Source of the DNA: CAVPEW01 sp050247895 | GTDB taxonomy: Bacteria; Actinomycetota; Acidimicrobiia; Acidimicrobiales; VFJN01 | Reading direction: 5' to 3' | DNA: 20,104 nucleotides | Assembly: GCA_050247895.1 (NCBI GenBank) | Contig: JBFWTJ010000022.1 | Span: 1-20,104, forward strand | Shown: in pieces, positions 1-10,078 of the stretch | Layout of the letters: each line of letters starts with the position of its first letter | Position numbering within the stretch: position 1 is the first letter of the stretch | Translations under genes and position numbers: made by a program | The notes under the pieces: model-generated | The model's database searches: none | Told to the model about the DNA's origin: nothing | Seen by the model: the letters and a program-made list of their open reading frames with translations, nothing else

Positions 1-1081
<1,081 letters not shown>

Positions 1082-3059
1082 GGGGTCAAGGCTGACACAT
1101 CGTCGGTCGACCCCGCGCCGGGCCGGGCCGCGTCCAGCACGGCCGGGCCGAGGAACCGCTCCCACACCTGCGCGGTCGACTCCGCGGTGGGGTGGACGCC
1201 GTCGGGGAGCAGGGCGTCGCGCTCGGCGTCGTCGAGGGCGTCGACCCAACCGCCGTAGTCGACCAGGCCGACCTCGGGGTGGGCGGCGGCCACGGCGCGC
1301 ACGACGGCGTTGAAGGCCGCGACGCGCGCCGGGTGGTCGTCGCCCAGGTCCCGCCGGGCCCAGGCGTCGCCCTGCGCGCCCCGGCCGACCACGGGCGTGG
1401 TGGCCAGCACCACCCGCCCCGCGCCGGCCTCCTGCAGGCGCCCCACGGCCAGCTCGAGCCGGTCGCGCAGCAGGGCGTCGTAGGCGGGGTCGCCGACGTG
1501 GGTGCGCCCCACGCCGTCGAGGTCGACGTCGACGACCTCCCAGGTGCCGACCAGGACCAGGGCGACGTCGGGGCGCGACGCCGCCGCGGCCCGGGCCCAC
1601 CGGTCGGGCCAGTCGAAGCAGACGTCGTCGGGGCGGTCCCAGACGACCTGGCGGGTGGCCTCGTCGTAGAAGGTGGGCCGCCAGCCCTCGTTGACCAGCG
1701 TGCAGCCCAGCTCGCCGGCCCCGCCCCGCAGCTCGACGTCGGCCGACGCGGCCGACCAGGCCCAGCCCTGGGCCTCGTAGACCAGCGCGGTCGACCCGCC
1801 GAAGGTGGCCACGCTGACCCGGCCCCGGTCGCCGGGCACCGGCCCGCTCGACGCCGCGACCAGCTCGCCCACCGTGGCCGGCGGGTGCGCGCCGGCGCCG
1901 ACGGCCAGGCCGGCGCCGAGCAGGGCCACCACGCTGCCGGCCAGCGCGACCGGCACCGCGCGCCGGGCCCCGGCGGGTGCCCGGTGCCGACCGGTGGGCC
2001 GGGCCCGCTCGATGAGCGGCCGCTCCACGGTCACGTGCAGCGCCCACCCGGCCGCCACCGCGGCGGCCAGGCGGAGCGTGGCCAGGGCGGCCCCGTCGAG
2101 CCCGGTGCGGGCCGGGTCGAGGACCCAGAACAGCGGCCAGTGCAACACGTAGATCGAGAACGTCCACCGGCCCAGGGCGGCGAGCGGCCGCAGGGCCAGC
2201 AACCGGGCCGCCGGGCCGGTCGAGGTCGCCGCCGCGGCCAGGCAGGCCAGGACCGGCACCAGGAACAGGGCCATCCCGCCCCGGTACAGCCAGGCCGCGT
2301 CGCGCGGGACCAGGACCATGGTCCCGACCAGGGCGGCCAGGCCGGCCGCGCCGGCCGCGCCCAGCGCCCGGCCCGCCCGCCCGGCGGGCCGGGCGCCGGC
2401 GGGCAGGGCCAGGGCCAGGGCGACCCCGGCCAGGAACTCCCCGCCCCGCACGAGGCTCGAGTACCAGGCCGCGTCGGGCGCGTGGCGCACCACGGCGGGC
2501 AGGCCGGCACCGGCCACGGCCAGCAGCGCCACGACGGCGACGGCCCGGCGTCCCTCCCGCCCGGGTCGGCGCCGCGCCCACCAGGCCACGCCGGCGAGCA
2601 GGACGGGCAGCACGACCAGGCACTGCTCCTCGATGGACAGCGTCCACATGTGCTGCAGGAGGCTCGGCCCGTCGGTCAGCCGGCCGTAGCCCTGCCCGGA
2701 GCGCCAGAACCGCACGTTGGACACGTCGGCCAGGACCGCGGCGGTGTCGCCGGCCAGCCGGGCCCGCATGCCGGGCGTGCCGTCCCACGCGGTGGCCACC
2801 ACGGCGACGCCCACGCCCAGGTGGGCGACGGGCAGGAGCCGGACGGCCCGGCGGGCCCAGAACGTGCGCAGCGGCCGCGGTGAACCGGCCAGCCGCTGGA
2901 GGGACCGCGCCGCGAGGTAGCCGGACAGCGAGAAGAACGCCGTCATGCGCACGAAGCCGCCCTGGAGCCAGCCGACCTCCGCGTGCCACAGCAGCATCCC
3001 GACCAGGGCCAGGCCCCGCAGCCCGTCCAGGGCCGGGACGCGGCGGGTCGGGGGGCCGG

Positions 3060-4994
3060 TCATCTCCGCAGGGCGAGGAGGTGGCCGACCTGGTCGGCGG
3101 CCGGGTCGAGCCGGACGTAGTTGTCGGGCCCGGACCAGGGGTACTCCTGGCCGGTGAGCTCGTCGACCGCCGTGTAGCGGCCGGCGCCGGCCAACCCGAT
3201 CGCGCCCAGGTCGAGCCGGACGGTGGTCTCCCGGGCCCGGTGGGGGTCGAGGTTGACCACGCACAGCAGCAGGTCGCGCGCCGCGTGGCCCCGGGTGTAG
3301 GCCAGGACCTGCTCGTCGTCGCTGTGGTGGAAGCGCACGTCGCGCAGGCCCCAGAGGCCGGGATGGGCCCGGCGCACGGCGTTGACCCGCGTGACGAACG
3401 GGGCGATCGACGAAGGGTCGGACCAGTCCCGCCGCTTGACCTCGTACTTCTCGGAGTCGAGGTACTCCTCGTTGTCGGGGCTGGCCGGCTGGTTCTCGCA
3501 CAGCTCGTAGCCGGAGTAGATCCCGTAGGTGGGGACCAGCGTGGCGGCGAGCAGGAACCGCAGGAGGAAGGCGCTGCGGGGGCCGTCGCGCAGCGGCCCG
3601 GAGAGGATGTCGGGCGTGTTCGGCCAGAACGAGGGCCGGTACCAGTCGGCCAGCTCGGTGGCGGTGAGCTCCTCGACGTACCGGCGCAGCTCGCCGGGCC
3701 CGGTCCGCCAGGTGAAGTACGTGTAGCTCTGGCTGAAGCCGACCTCGGCCAGCTTCGACATCATCTTGGGCCGAGTGAACGCCTCGGCCAGGAACACCAC
3801 CTCGGGGTGGTCCCGGCGCACCTCGTCGATGAGCCAGGCCCAGAAGGCCAGGGGCTTGGTGTGGGGGTTGTCGACCCGGAAGATCCTGATGCCCCGCTCG
3901 ATCCAGTGGACCAGGACGTCCCGGCACGCGGTCCACAGGGCGACGCGGTCGCGCTCGTCGTCGGGCCAGAACCGGATCGGGTGGATGTCCTGGTACTTCT
4001 TGGGCGGGTTCTCGGCGTAGCGGATCGACCCGTCGGGCCGGACCTCGAACCACTCGGGGTGCTCGTGGACCCAGGGGTGGTCGGGCGAGCACTGGAGGGC
4101 GTAGTCGAGGGCGACCTCCAGACCGAGCTCGCCGGCGCGGGCCACGAAGGCCGCGAGGTCGGCCTCGGTGCCCAGCTCGGGGGCCAGGTCGGTGTGGCCC
4201 CCGAGGCGGCCCGACGCGGTAAGACCCCCGATGGCCCAGGGGCTGCCCGGGTCGTCGGGCCCGGCCACCAGCGAGTTGCCCCGGCCCTTGCGGTGGGTGC
4301 GCCCGATGGGGTGGATCGGTGGCAGGTAGGCCACGTCGAAGCCCATGGCGGCCACGGCCTCCAGGCGGCGGGCCGCTCCGGCGAAGCCGCCCTCGGAGCG
4401 GGGGAACAGCTCGTACCAGGCCCCCACCGCGGCACGGGGCCGGTCGACCCAGAGCGGGTGGTCCGGCGAGAGGCTGCGCCGGGTGGCGTCGGGCACCCCG
4501 ACGAGCAGGCGGGCCACCTCGTCGTCGAGCCCGGCGTTGAGCCGCACGTCGAGCGAGCAGGAGGTGCGGCGCAGGCCGGCCGCGGCCTCCGCCACCCGGG
4601 CCCGGGCCGGGCCCTCCACGGCGGCGGCCAGGTGGTCGAGGATCCGGGCGCCCTCCTCCACCTCGAGGGTGACCTCGACCCCGGCCGCGACCTTGGCCTC
4701 GACCTCGTGGCGCCACGTGGCGTACCGGTCGGTCCAGGCCTCGACCCGGACCTCGTGGAGGCCGATCGCCCCGCAGGCGATCGTGGCCGCCCAGCGGTCG
4801 TTGCCCCGCTCGTGCAGGGGGGCGTGGGACCACTCGCCGCCCTCGGGCCGCCAGCTGACCCGGCCGCCGAGCCGGTCGTGCCCGTCGGCGACCAGGTCGC
4901 AGCTGACGACGAGGGCCTCCCCCTGGACCGCCTTGGCCGGGAAGCCCGACGGCGTGCGTGGCCGGACGTCGTCGATCACGATCGGCGGGAGCAC
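3060..4994 (-). CDS. glgE: Alpha-1,4-glucan:maltose-1-phosphate maltosyltransferase
   Basis: GlgE extends alpha-1,4-glucan with maltosyl units from maltose-1-phosphate, a cytosolic step of the trehalose-to-glucan route. The ~644-residue protein has an N-terminal beta domain (IVIDDVRPRTPSGFPAKAV), then YLPPIHPIGRTHRKGRGNS, PWAIGG, the substrate-binding YAENPPKKYQDIHPIRF, nucleophile Asp375 in FRVDNPHTKPL, acid/base Glu404 in VVFLAEAFTRPKMM, and Asp462 in WPNTPDIL. The Asp-Glu spacing of 29 equals that of the Streptomyces enzyme. It is somewhat shorter at the N-terminus than the mycobacterial protein (~700). Two in-frame GTG codons compete, 5003 and 4994. I prefer 4994 because TAGGGT lies 7 nt upstream, the leaderless geometry seen at other genes here; 5003 has only a GAGG about 12 nt away. 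The gene follows the lon stop by 14-23 nt and overlaps the acyltransferase start by 4 nt. Confidence 0.96.
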   Translation of the reverse strand: MLPPIVIDDVRPRTPSGFPAKAVQGEALVVSCDLVADGHDRLGGRVSWRPEGGEWSHAPLHERGNDRWAATIACGAIGLHEVRVEAWTDRYATWRHEVEAKVAAGVEVTLEVEEGARILDHLAAAVEGPARARVAEAAAGLRRTSCSLDVRLNAGLDDEVARLLVGVPDATRRSLSPDHPLWVDRPRAAVGAWYELFPRSEGGFAGAARRLEAVAAMGFDVAYLPPIHPIGRTHRKGRGNSLVAGPDDPGSPWAIGGLTASGRLGGHTDLAPELGTEADLAAFVARAGELGLEVALDYALQCSPDHPWVHEHPEWFEVRPDGSIRYAENPPKKYQDIHPIRFWPDDERDRVALWTACRDVLVHWIERGIRIFRVDNPHTKPLAFWAWLIDEVRRDHPEVVFLAEAFTRPKMMSKLAEVGFSQSYTYFTWRTGPGELRRYVEELTATELADWYRPSFWPNTPDILSGPLRDGPRSAFLLRFLLAATLVPTYGIYSGYELCENQPASPDNEEYLDSEKYEVKRRDWSDPSSIAPFVTRVNAVRRAHPGLWGLRDVRFHHSDDEQVLAYTRGHAARDLLLCVVNLDPHRARETTVRLDLGAIGLAGAGRYTAVDELTGQEYPWSGPDNYVRLDPAADQVGHLLALRR

Positions 4995-5001
4995 GCACGC
5001 C

Positions 5002-5007
5002 ACCCTA
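5002..5007 (-). promoter_or_regulatory. Candidate internal leaderless -10 element of glgE
   Basis: TAGGGT on the minus strand, 7 nt before GTG 4994, in the short gap after the lon stop. If real, glgE-acyltransferase-treS could be transcribed without lon. Confidence 0.45.
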
Positions 5008-5017
5008 GGCAGGGTCC

Positions 5018-7417
5018 TCAGGCCGCGGCGGCCTCCCCGGACCCGGCGGGCTCGAGGGCCCACTCGACGACGTCGGCGACGTCGTCGGCCAGGCGGATGG
5101 TGAGGTCGGCCCGGACCGGAGCCGGCACGTCGTCGAGGTCGGGCTCGTTGCGGGCCGGGAGGATGACCTCCCGCAGCCCGGCCCGGTGGGCGGCCAGCAC
5201 CTTCTGCTTGACGCCGCCGATGGGCAGCACCCGGCCCTGGAGGGTGACCTCGCCGGTCATGGCCACCGTGGAGCGGACCGGGCGACCGGTCAGCAGGCTC
5301 ACCAGGGCGGTGGTCATGGTGATGCCGGCCGACGGCCCGTCCTTGGGCACCGCCCCGGCCGGGAAGTGCACGTGGATCGACCGTCGGTCGGCCCCGGCGG
5401 GGATGCCGAGCGCGTCCCGGTGCGAGCGCACGTAGGACAGGGCGATGCTGGCCGACTCCTTCATGACGTCGCCGAGCTGGCCGGTCACGGTGAGGCGGGG
5501 CTCCTCGCCCTGCTCGCCGGCGGCGGGCAGGGTGGTGGCCTCGACGAACAGCACGTCGCCGCCGGCGCCGGTCACGGCCAGGCCGGTGGCCACGCCGGGG
5601 ACCGAGGTCCGGTCGCGGACCTCGGTGGCGGCGAACCGGGCCCGGCCCAGGTAGGTGGGGACGTCGTCGGCGTCGACGACCACCGGACCCGCGGGGCCGC
5701 CGGCGACCTCGGTCGCCGTCTTGCGCAGGACCTTGGCCAGGGCCCGCTCGAGCGAGCGCACGCCGGCCTCCCGGGTGTGGTCGGCCACGATGCGGCGCAG
5801 GGCGCCGTCGGTGACCGCGACCTCGTCGTCGGCCAGCCCGAGGCGGGCCCGCTGCCGGGGCAGGAGGTGGTCGCGGGCGATGGCGACCTTCTCGTCCTCG
5901 GTGTAGCCGTCCAGCGTGACGACCTCCATCCGGTCCAGCAGGGGGCCGGGGATGGTCTCGAGCTGGTTGGCCGTGGCCAGGAAGACGACCTCGGACAGGT
6001 CGAGGTCGACCTCGAGGTAGTGGTCCCGGAAGGAGTGGTTCTGGGCCGGGTCGAGGACCTCGAGCAGCGCGGCGGACGGGTCGCCCCGCCAGTCGGCGCC
6101 GACCTTGTCGATCTCGTCGAGGAGGAACACGGGGTTCATGGTCCCGGCCTCGGTCAGGGCCCGCACGATGCGCCCGGGCCGGGCGCCGACGTAGGTGCGG
6201 CGGTGGCCACGGACCTCGGCCTCGTCCCGGACGCCGCCCAGCGCCACCCGCACGAAGCGCCGTCCCAGGGCCCGGGCGATCGACTCGCCCAGGCTGGTCT
6301 TGCCCACGCCCGGGGGCCCGACCAGGGTCAGGATCGTGGCGTGCTTGGCCCGGCCCCGAGGGGCGCGCTCGGGACCGGCGTCGTCGGCGCCGGCATCGGC
6401 CTCGGGGCCGTCCAGCCCGCGGTCGCGGCGCAGCTTGCGCACGGCCAGCTCCTCGACGATGCGCTCCTTGACCTCCTCCAGGCCGGTGTGGTCGGCGTCG
6501 AGGACCGCCCGGGCCCGGTCCAGGTCGAGGTCGTCGTGGGACCGCTCGCCCCAGGGGACCTCCAGCACGGTGTCGAGCCAGGTGCGGATCCAGCCCTGCT
6601 CGGGCGACTGGTCGCTGGTGCGCTCGAGGCGGCCCAGCTCGCGCTCGACCGCGGCGGCGACGTCGTCGGGCAGCGTGCGCTCGGCCAGCCGGGCCCGGTA
6701 GGCGTCGGGCCCGTCCTCGTCGTCGGCGCCCTCGCCCAGCTCCTTGCGGATGGCCGCGAGCTGCTGGCGCAGGAGGAACTCCCGCTGGCCCTTCTCCATG
6801 CCCTCGGACACCTCGGTGCGGATCTTCTCGGCCAGCTCGACCTCGGCCAGGGCCTCCTTGACCCAGGCCAGGACCTTGCGCACGCGCTCGGTGACCTCGA
6901 CGGTCTCGAGCAGCTCGACCTTGCGCTCGACGGACAGGTCGGGCCACCAGCCCGCCGCGTCGGCCAGGGCACCGGGGTCGTCCAGGCCCCGCAGGACCTC
7001 GGCCAGGCGACGCCCGCCGACCTGCTCGAACAGGGCCCGCACCGCGGCGCGCAGCTCGATGGCCAGCTCGCGGGCCTCGTCGGTGACCTCGGGCTCGACG
7101 GGCTCGGCCTCGAGCCACAGCACGCTGCCGGTCCCCGCCACCCCGGCCCGCAGGCGGGCGCGGGAGGTGGCCCGCACGACGAGCGCCGGGGTGCCCGAGG
7201 GGAGGGTGCCGGTCGACTCGATGCGGGCGATCGTGCCCACCGACGCGTGGCGGCCGCCGAAGCGGGGGACGAGCAGGAGGCGGTCGTCGTCACCGGTGGC
7301 GGCCACGGTGGCCCGGGCCTCCTCGGTCTCCAGGGCGATGGTGAGCACCATGCCGGGCAGCACCACGCCGTCGGGCAGGGGCAGGACCGGGAGGGTGAGC
7401 GTCGAGGTCTCTGGCAT
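5018..7417 (-). CDS. lon: ATP-dependent Lon protease
   Basis: LonA-type AAA+ serine protease, 799 residues, cytosolic, degrading damaged and regulatory proteins. The N-terminal substrate-binding domain starts TLPVLPLPDGVVLPGMVL. A coiled-coil-rich region contains EFLLRQQLAAIRKELGEG. Walker A is GPPGVGKTS (Lys373) and Walker B is VFLLDEIDK. The proteolytic dyad is Ser696 in PKDGPSAGITM and Lys739 in GGVKQK, 43 residues apart as in E. coli Lon. Before Walker A there is an acidic/Ala-rich insertion of roughly 20 residues (around DGPEADAGADDAGPER) of the kind common in actinobacteria. Start ATG at 7417 is chosen over ATG at 7453 because GAGGAG lies 6 nt upstream of it and homology begins right after it. 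It heads the operon with glgE 14-23 nt downstream and is divergent from glgP. Confidence 0.97.
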   Translation of the reverse strand: MPETSTLTLPVLPLPDGVVLPGMVLTIALETEEARATVAATGDDDRLLLVPRFGGRHASVGTIARIESTGTLPSGTPALVVRATSRARLRAGVAGTGSVLWLEAEPVEPEVTDEARELAIELRAAVRALFEQVGGRRLAEVLRGLDDPGALADAAGWWPDLSVERKVELLETVEVTERVRKVLAWVKEALAEVELAEKIRTEVSEGMEKGQREFLLRQQLAAIRKELGEGADDEDGPDAYRARLAERTLPDDVAAAVERELGRLERTSDQSPEQGWIRTWLDTVLEVPWGERSHDDLDLDRARAVLDADHTGLEEVKERIVEELAVRKLRRDRGLDGPEADAGADDAGPERAPRGRAKHATILTLVGPPGVGKTSLGESIARALGRRFVRVALGGVRDEAEVRGHRRTYVGARPGRIVRALTEAGTMNPVFLLDEIDKVGADWRGDPSAALLEVLDPAQNHSFRDHYLEVDLDLSEVVFLATANQLETIPGPLLDRMEVVTLDGYTEDEKVAIARDHLLPRQRARLGLADDEVAVTDGALRRIVADHTREAGVRSLERALAKVLRKTATEVAGGPAGPVVVDADDVPTYLGRARFAATEVRDRTSVPGVATGLAVTGAGGDVLFVEATTLPAAGEQGEEPRLTVTGQLGDVMKESASIALSYVRSHRDALGIPAGADRRSIHVHFPAGAVPKDGPSAGITMTTALVSLLTGRPVRSTVAMTGEVTLQGRVLPIGGVKQKVLAAHRAGLREVILPARNEPDLDDVPAPVRADLTIRLADDVADVVEWALEPAGSGEAAAA

Positions 7418-7423
7418 GTCGGT

Positions 7424-7429
7424 CTCCTC
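7424..7429 (-). promoter_or_regulatory. Strong Shine-Dalgarno of lon
   Basis: GAGGAG on the minus strand, 6 nt before ATG 7417. It fixes the lon start and shows that lon is translated from a leadered mRNA, unlike the divergent glgP, which has no such site. Confidence 0.8.
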
Positions 7430-7522
7430 GGGGAGCGCTGAGATTGACATCAACGATGCCAGCAGAGTTGCTATTCCACTACTCAGGTTTCATTCGTGGG
7501 GACGTACCGCCCCCCGGATCTG

Positions 7523-7528
7523 TAGCGT
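7523..7528 (+). promoter_or_regulatory. Candidate leaderless -10 element of glgP
   Basis: TAGCGT (TAnnnT consensus) ends 8 nt before the GTG start of glgP, and no purine-rich Shine-Dalgarno lies in between. Transcription would begin at or very near the start codon. The reading rests on sequence geometry only. Confidence 0.55.
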
Positions 7529-7536
7529 CACGGCCC

Positions 7537-10074
7537 GTGAGGGCACTCCGCAGCTTCACCGTCCGGCCGTCGCTTCCCCCCGAGCTCGCCGCCCTGGAGG
7601 AGCTGGCCATGAACCTCCGCTGGTCGTGGGACGCCCAGACCCGGGACCTGTTCCGCTGGGTCGACCCCGACGTGTGGGACGCCACCGTCCACGATCCCGT
7701 CCGCCTCCTCGGCCTGGTCGAGCGGGAGCGCCTCGAGGCCCTGGGCCGCGACCCGGGCTTCACCCGCTTCCTCGACGAGGTGCGGGCCGAGCTCGACCGC
7801 TACCTGACCGGCGACCGCTGGTTCCAGGTGCGGGGCGCGACCGAGGCCGGCCCGCTGCGCTCGGTGGCCTACTTCTCCCCCGAGTTCGGCATCGCCGAGG
7901 CCCTCCCCCAGTACTCGGGCGGCCTGGGCGTCCTGGCCGGCGACCACCTCAAGGCGGCCAGCGACCTGGGCATCCCCCTGGTCGGGATCGGGCTGTTCTA
8001 CCGGCACGGGTACTTCCGCCAGGCCCTGTCGGCCGACGGCTGGCAGCAGGAGCGCTACCCCGACCTCGACCCCCACGCCCTCGCCCTGACCCCCTGCGAG
8101 GGCGTGAGGGTGCAGGTCGACCTGGCCGGCTCGCCGCTGGTGGCCCGGGTCTGGCGGGCCGACGTCGGCCGGGTCCCGCTCTACCTGCTCGACGCCGACA
8201 TCGACGAGAACCCGCCCGAGGTCCGCCGCGTCACCGACCGCCTCTACGGCGGCGACACCGAGCACCGGCTGCGCCAGGAGATCCTCCTGGGGGTGGGCGG
8301 GGTCCGGGCCCTGGAGGCGCTGGGGATCGACGCCCAGGTCTTCCACACCAACGAGGGCCACGCCGGCTTCCTCGGCCTCGAGCGGATCCGTCGGCTGGTG
8401 ACCACCGCCGGGCTGAGCTACCCCGAGGCCATCGAGGCCGTCCGGGCCGGGTGCATCTTCACCACGCACACCCCGGTGCCGGCGGGGATCGACCGGTTCC
8501 CCAGAGAGATGATCGAGCGCTACTTCGGGGGCTGGTCGGCCGAGACCGGCGTGACCCTCGACGAGCTGATGGCGCTGGGCCACCGGCCCGGCGACGAGCC
8601 CGAGGAGCGCTTCAACATGGCCGTCATGGGCCTGCGGCTGGCCGGTCGCTCCAACGCCGTGGCCGCGCTGCACGGCGAGGTCAGCCGGGAGATGTTCGCC
8701 GACCTGTGGCCCGACGTGCCGACCGACGAGATCCCCATCACCTCGGTGACCAACGGCGTGCACGCCAGCACGTGGACCTCGCCGGAGATCTCCGACCTGC
8801 TCACCCGCTACGTCCTGCCCGAGTGGGCCGAGGCCGGCGACGAGCGCTGGGCCCGGATCGCCGAGGCCCGTGACGACGAGGTCTGGCGGGCCCGCGAGCA
8901 GGGCCGCGAGCGCCTGGTGGCCTTCGTGCGCGAGCGCCTGCACCACCAGCTCGAGCGCCAGGGCCGCTCGTCGTCGGACCTGGCCTGGATCGAGGGCGTG
9001 CTGGACCCCAAGGTGCTCACGGTGGGCTTCGCCCGTCGCTTCGCCACCTACAAGCGGGCGTCGCTGCTGCTCTCCCAGCCCGATCGCCTGCGGTCGCTCC
9101 TGCTGTCGGGGGACCGCCCGGTGCAGTTCGTGTTCGCCGGCAAGTCCCACCCGGCCGACGACCTGGGCAAGGAGCTCATCCGCCAGATCGCGTCGTTCGC
9201 GGCCGACGCCGGGGTGCGCCACCGGTTCGTGTTCCTGGAGGACTACGACATCGCGGTGGCCCGCGCCTTCTACCACGGGTGCGACGTGTGGCTGAACAAC
9301 CCCCGGCGCCCGATGGAGGCATGCGGGACCTCGGGCATGAAGTCGGCCCTCAACGGCGGCCTCAACCTGTCGATCCTCGACGGCTGGTGGGCCGAGTGGT
9401 TCGACGGGGAGAACGGCTGGGCCATCAGCTCGGCCGAGGCGGTCGAGGACCTCGACCGCCGTGACGAGCTGGAGGCCTCGTCGCTGTTCGACCTGCTCGA
9501 GCACCAGGTCGTCCCGCTCTTCTACGAGCGGTGGCAGGGCCCGGTGCCCCGCCGCTGGGTCGACAGGGTGAAGCGGAACTTCTCCTCGCTGGGGCCCAAG
9601 GTCTCGGCCGCCCGCATGGTCCAGGACTACACCCGGGACCTCTACGAGCCCACCGCGGCCCGGGCCGACGCCCTGGGCGCCGAGGGGTTCGGCGGGGCCC
9701 GGGCGCTCGCCGCCTGGAAGGCCCGGGTGCTCGACGCCTGGCACGGCGTGCACGTCGACCACGTCGCGGTGGACGACGGCGTGGCGCCCCTCGGCACGGT
9801 CCGGCCGGTCGAGGCGGTGGTCTCGCTGGGCGAGCTGGGCCCCGACGACGTCGAGGTCCAGCTCGTGCACGGCCCGGTCGGGCCCAGCGACGAGCTCGTC
9901 GACCCGGTGACGGTGGCCATGGACCACGTCGGCCCGGCCGAGGACGGCCACGCCCGCTACCGCGGGTCCTTCCCCTGCGACCACGCCGGGCGCCACGGCG
10001 TCACCGTGCGGGTCGCCCCGGCCCACCCCGACCTGGCCACGCCGGTCGAGCTGGGCCGGATCGCCTGGGCCTGA
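7537..10074 (+). CDS. glgP: Alpha-glucan (maltodextrin/glycogen) phosphorylase
   Basis: Releases glucose-1-phosphate from alpha-1,4-glucans by phosphorolysis using pyridoxal phosphate. It has 845 residues, near the ~860 of the mycobacterial protein. The N-terminal DUF3417-type domain starts VRALRSFTVRPSLPPELAAL and NLRWSWD, aligning with the start of mycobacterial GlgP and so fixing GTG 7537 over upstream in-frame codons. Further motifs are FSPEFGIAEALPQYSGGLG, GIGLFYRHGYF, FHTNEGHAGFL, THTPVPAG, NGVHASTW, RRFATYKRA, and the PLP-lysine loop EACGTSGMKSALNGG (Lys602) followed by LDGWWAEW. A beta-rich C-terminal tail of ~100 residues follows. It lies opposite the glgE-treS operon, so synthesis and breakdown of the glucan are encoded back to back. 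Its stop is 4 nt from the convergent DUF4328 gene. Confidence 0.96.
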   Translation: MRALRSFTVRPSLPPELAALEELAMNLRWSWDAQTRDLFRWVDPDVWDATVHDPVRLLGLVERERLEALGRDPGFTRFLDEVRAELDRYLTGDRWFQVRGATEAGPLRSVAYFSPEFGIAEALPQYSGGLGVLAGDHLKAASDLGIPLVGIGLFYRHGYFRQALSADGWQQERYPDLDPHALALTPCEGVRVQVDLAGSPLVARVWRADVGRVPLYLLDADIDENPPEVRRVTDRLYGGDTEHRLRQEILLGVGGVRALEALGIDAQVFHTNEGHAGFLGLERIRRLVTTAGLSYPEAIEAVRAGCIFTTHTPVPAGIDRFPREMIERYFGGWSAETGVTLDELMALGHRPGDEPEERFNMAVMGLRLAGRSNAVAALHGEVSREMFADLWPDVPTDEIPITSVTNGVHASTWTSPEISDLLTRYVLPEWAEAGDERWARIAEARDDEVWRAREQGRERLVAFVRERLHHQLERQGRSSSDLAWIEGVLDPKVLTVGFARRFATYKRASLLLSQPDRLRSLLLSGDRPVQFVFAGKSHPADDLGKELIRQIASFAADAGVRHRFVFLEDYDIAVARAFYHGCDVWLNNPRRPMEACGTSGMKSALNGGLNLSILDGWWAEWFDGENGWAISSAEAVEDLDRRDELEASSLFDLLEHQVVPLFYERWQGPVPRRWVDRVKRNFSSLGPKVSAARMVQDYTRDLYEPTAARADALGAEGFGGARALAAWKARVLDAWHGVHVDHVAVDDGVAPLGTVRPVEAVVSLGELGPDDVEVQLVHGPVGPSDELVDPVTVAMDHVGPAEDGHARYRGSFPCDHAGRHGVTVRVAPAHPDLATPVELGRIAWA

Positions 10075-10078
10075 ACCG

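Larger units (their letters stand above)
7418..7536. promoter_or_regulatory. Divergent lon/glgP promoter region
   Basis: 119-bp intergenic gap between divergent genes. From about 7440 to 7500 it is clearly more AT-rich than anything else in the window, as expected for promoters in a high-GC genome. It contains a near-palindrome TTGA-CA-TCAA at 7444-7453, which could be an operator or part of a -35 element (TTGACA). No well-spaced -10 was found for that TTGACA on the plus strand. A -10-like TAGCGT for glgP is listed separately. I could not assign a convincing -10/-35 pair for lon. Confidence 0.6.

Noticed and set aside
2880..7441. Very long plus-strand open frames (about 850 and 750 codons) opposite acyltransferase, glgE and lon
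   Set aside because: They lie antisense to genes with clear family motifs and translate to low-complexity Gly/Arg/Pro/Asp/Val sequence, typical shadows in very GC-rich DNA.
7418..7453. Upstream ATG at 7453 as the lon start
   Set aside because: It lacks a Shine-Dalgarno and adds 12 non-family residues, while ATG 7417 has GAGGAG 6 nt upstream and starts at the conserved N-terminus.
7444..7477. TTGACA plus TATTCC as a sigma-70-type promoter for glgP
   Set aside because: The spacing is 22 nt, too long for a functional -35/-10 pair; the TAGCGT element nearer the start fits better.
7463..7486. CAGAGT...ACTCAG inverted pair before lon as a possible HspR (HAIR) operator
   Set aside because: The arms match for only about four bases and are spaced by 12 nt, while HAIR needs TTGAGT/ACTCAA-type arms 7 nt apart.
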